Origin: Deltaproteobacteria bacterium
GTDB lineage: Bacteria > Desulfobacterota > Binatia > Binatales > Binataceae
Direction: 5' to 3'
Assembly: GCA_027403435.1 (NCBI GenBank)
Contig: DAHZDR010000100.1
Location: 1-7,731 of the forward strand
DNA length: 7,731 bases
This document shows positions 6,417 to 7,731 of this stretch, in pieces. A program made the translations under genes and the position numbers. Under the pieces are notes generated by a model. It was not told the origin of the DNA and did no database searches. It saw nothing but the letters and a program-made list of their open reading frames with translations. Positions within the stretch are counted from its first letter, which is position 1. Every line of letters starts with the position of its first letter.

Positions 6417-7731
6417 CCTGGGCCTTTTTCAACGCGTCCTGATATTCGTGACGGGCGTCCATCCGCTTGCCGATACGGCGATAGGCGTCCCCCAGATGTT
6501 CGGTGATCGTCGGATCGCTGCCGGTCAGATTCACCGCCCGCTCGAGTTGGTCGACCGCGCGCTGATATTCGCCCTTCTGGTAGTAAACCCAGCCCAGACT
6601 GTCAACGTAAAAGCCGTCGTCCGGCTCGACCGCCAGCGCCCGCTTGATCAGTTTCTCCGCCTCGTCGAGGTTCTTGCCCGCGTCGGCGTAGGTGTAGCCA
6701 AGATAGTTCAGCGCCGGCGCGTTGGCCGGATTCAGCTCGATCGCCTTGCGCATCTCGGCGATACTCTGGTCTTTCTGCTTGTTTTCGTCATAGAGCGCGC
6801 CGAGCGTGAAACGGAACTTGTCGTTGCGCGGCTCCAGCGCCACCATCCGCCGCGCCAACGCGATCGCGTCGGGATAATCCTTCTTTTCCTGATAGACGCC
6901 AACCAGATAGCTCAGAATCTCGGTGTCGTTGGGCTTGACCGCCAGCGCCTGATTCAGATTCGCGATCGCCTGGTCGTAATCGTTGTTCTTGTCGGCGAGA
7001 TAGGCGAGTTGCAACCGCGCCTCAACGTAATGGCCGCCGCCGGGCGGAATCAGCGCGAATTCCTTGCGCGCCTGATCGCTTTCGCCCAGTTCCGCATAAA
7101 CCGTGCCGAGATAGTAATGTACCTGGTAGTTTTTCGGCTCCGAACCCAGCACCAGGTTGAATTCCGTCGCCGCGCGTTCGAAATCCCCGCGCTCGAAAAA
7201 CAGCAAGCCAATCTTGGTCCGCGTGTCCGCCGGGGTCATTTCGAGCCGCTCCTGGCGGCTCAACTCCTGGCTGACCGCCGCGTCCACGCTCTTGTCGCCG
7301 CCGTACAGTTCGGCCAGACGCTTGCGCGCGTCATCGTTGCCCGGATCGAGCCGCAGCACCTTTTGATAGAGCTCGATCGCTTGCCTGGGATGGTTCTCCA
7401 GCTCCCGCAGCACCGCCAGATCCATCAGCACCAGTTGCGATTGCGGATTCAGATCCAGCGCTTTTTTGTAGTAGGTTTCGGCGCCCGGATAGTTCTTCGC
7501 GGCGGTGGTCACGCGGCCCGCATAGTAGTACCCAAGGAACGATCCCGGATCGAGCGCGATTAACTGTTTGAAGGTCTCCTCGGCCTGCTTATAGTCGCCC
7601 CGTTTCGCGTAAAGCGTGCCCAGAAACAGATAGGCCTCCTGGTTCGCCGGCTCCAGCTTGAGCACTTCCTGATACTGCGCGATCGCGCCGGCGTCGTCGC
7701 CCGTCGCGGTGTCGATACCGGCGGCGAGCAG
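6343..7731 (-). CDS. Tetratricopeptide-repeat protein, N-terminus beyond window
   Basis: The frame is open to the right edge, and 462 residues up to the stop are visible. An internal GTG at 7665 is not the start, because the frame continues upstream into another repeat (LLAAGIDTATGDDAGAIAQY). About twelve TPR units of 34-35 residues can be laid end to end. Their signatures include AYLFLGTLYAKRGDYKQAEE, LNYLGYTYADAGKNLDEAEK and VDSLGWVYYQKGEYQRAVDQ. The C-terminal part (YLGYTYAD, DSLGWVYY, EHLGDAYRRIG) is the well-conserved block of large envelope TPR proteins found beside LolB-like lipoproteins in proteobacteria. One linker (around SQELSRQERLEMTPADTRTK) interrupts the regular spacing. TPR arrays are protein-protein scaffolds with no catalytic site, so a role in envelope assembly or secretion is inferred from the neighbour only. 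Any signal peptide is outside the window. The gene overlaps the lipoprotein gene, implying coupled translation. Confidence 0.92.
   Translation of the reverse strand: MLAAGIDTATGDDAGAIAQYQEVLKLEPANQEAYLFLGTLYAKRGDYKQAEETFKQLIALDPGSFLGYYYAGRVTTAAKNYPGAETYYKKALDLNPQSQLVLMDLAVLRELENHPRQAIELYQKVLRLDPGNDDARKRLAELYGGDKSVDAAVSQELSRQERLEMTPADTRTKIGLLFFERGDFERAATEFNLVLGSEPKNYQVHYYLGTVYAELGESDQARKEFALIPPGGGHYVEARLQLAYLADKNNDYDQAIANLNQALAVKPNDTEILSYLVGVYQEKKDYPDAIALARRMVALEPRNDKFRFTLGALYDENKQKDQSIAEMRKAIELNPANAPALNYLGYTYADAGKNLDEAEKLIKRALAVEPDDGFYVDSLGWVYYQKGEYQRAVDQLERAVNLTGSDPTITEHLGDAYRRIGKRMDARHEYQDALKKAQDADQIHRLKDKLAALGGYEQHARH

Noticed and set aside
6256..7563. A 435-codon plus-strand open frame opposite the TPR gene.
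   Set aside because: It is the antisense of the TPR repeats, whose own frame shows about twelve clear repeats. The apparent periodicity of this frame is just the mirrored TPR periodicity.
6343..7731. The regular repeat pattern in the TPR gene as a DNA-level tandem repeat.
   Set aside because: The periodicity of about 102-105 bases is seen in the protein motif only. The nucleotide copies are too diverged to be a recent tandem duplication.

Overview
The window is one strand-coherent block. Every gene I can support lies on the minus strand and is read from the right edge to the left edge. DNA is GC-rich, with codons strongly biased to G/C in third position. An outer-membrane-type (LolB-like) lipoprotein and a lipoprotein solute-binding protein point to a diderm (Gram-negative) bacterium. 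The gene mix would suit a GC-rich deltaproteobacterium-like or Binatota/Acidobacteriota-like lineage, but that placement is a guess from style and not from a marker gene. I see no rRNA, tRNA, CRISPR array, insertion sequence, phage gene or attachment site, and no gap over 100 bases without a gene.

Layout in transcription order. (1) 7731-6343: a tetratricopeptide-repeat (TPR) protein, cut at its N-terminus by the window edge. (2) 6416-5508: a LolA/LolB-fold (DUF4292-like) lipoprotein whose start lies inside the TPR gene. (3) 5494-3788: a family 5 (peptide/nickel/opine type) extracellular solute-binding lipoprotein, probably starting at a TTG. (4) 3754-2774: a DppB/OppB-type permease. (5) 2777-1686: a DppC/OppC/YejE-type permease coupled to the previous gene by an ATGA overlap. 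(6) 1589-834: a classical short-chain dehydrogenase/reductase (SDR). (7) 778-353: a DUF35 zinc-ribbon/OB-fold protein. (8) 320-1: the N-terminal part of a thiolase-fold protein, cut by the left edge, which lacks the usual nucleophilic cysteine.

There are three functional blocks. TPR plus LolB-like lipoprotein is an envelope pair. The solute-binding protein plus two permeases form most of a peptide-type ABC importer, but no ATPase gene lies in the block, so it must borrow or be encoded with ATPases elsewhere. SDR, DUF35 and thiolase-fold protein look like a CoA-ester catabolic set; the thiolase/DUF35 pair resembles Ltp2-DUF35 type aldolases or acyltransferases. Genes 1-5 are tightly packed and probably co-transcribed. 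A 96-base gap before the SDR is the one place where a new transcription unit could start.

Nothing here is clearly a new system. The points most worth a second look are the cysteine-less thiolase next to DUF35, the importer without ATPases, and the enrichment of the palindrome GCGATCGC.
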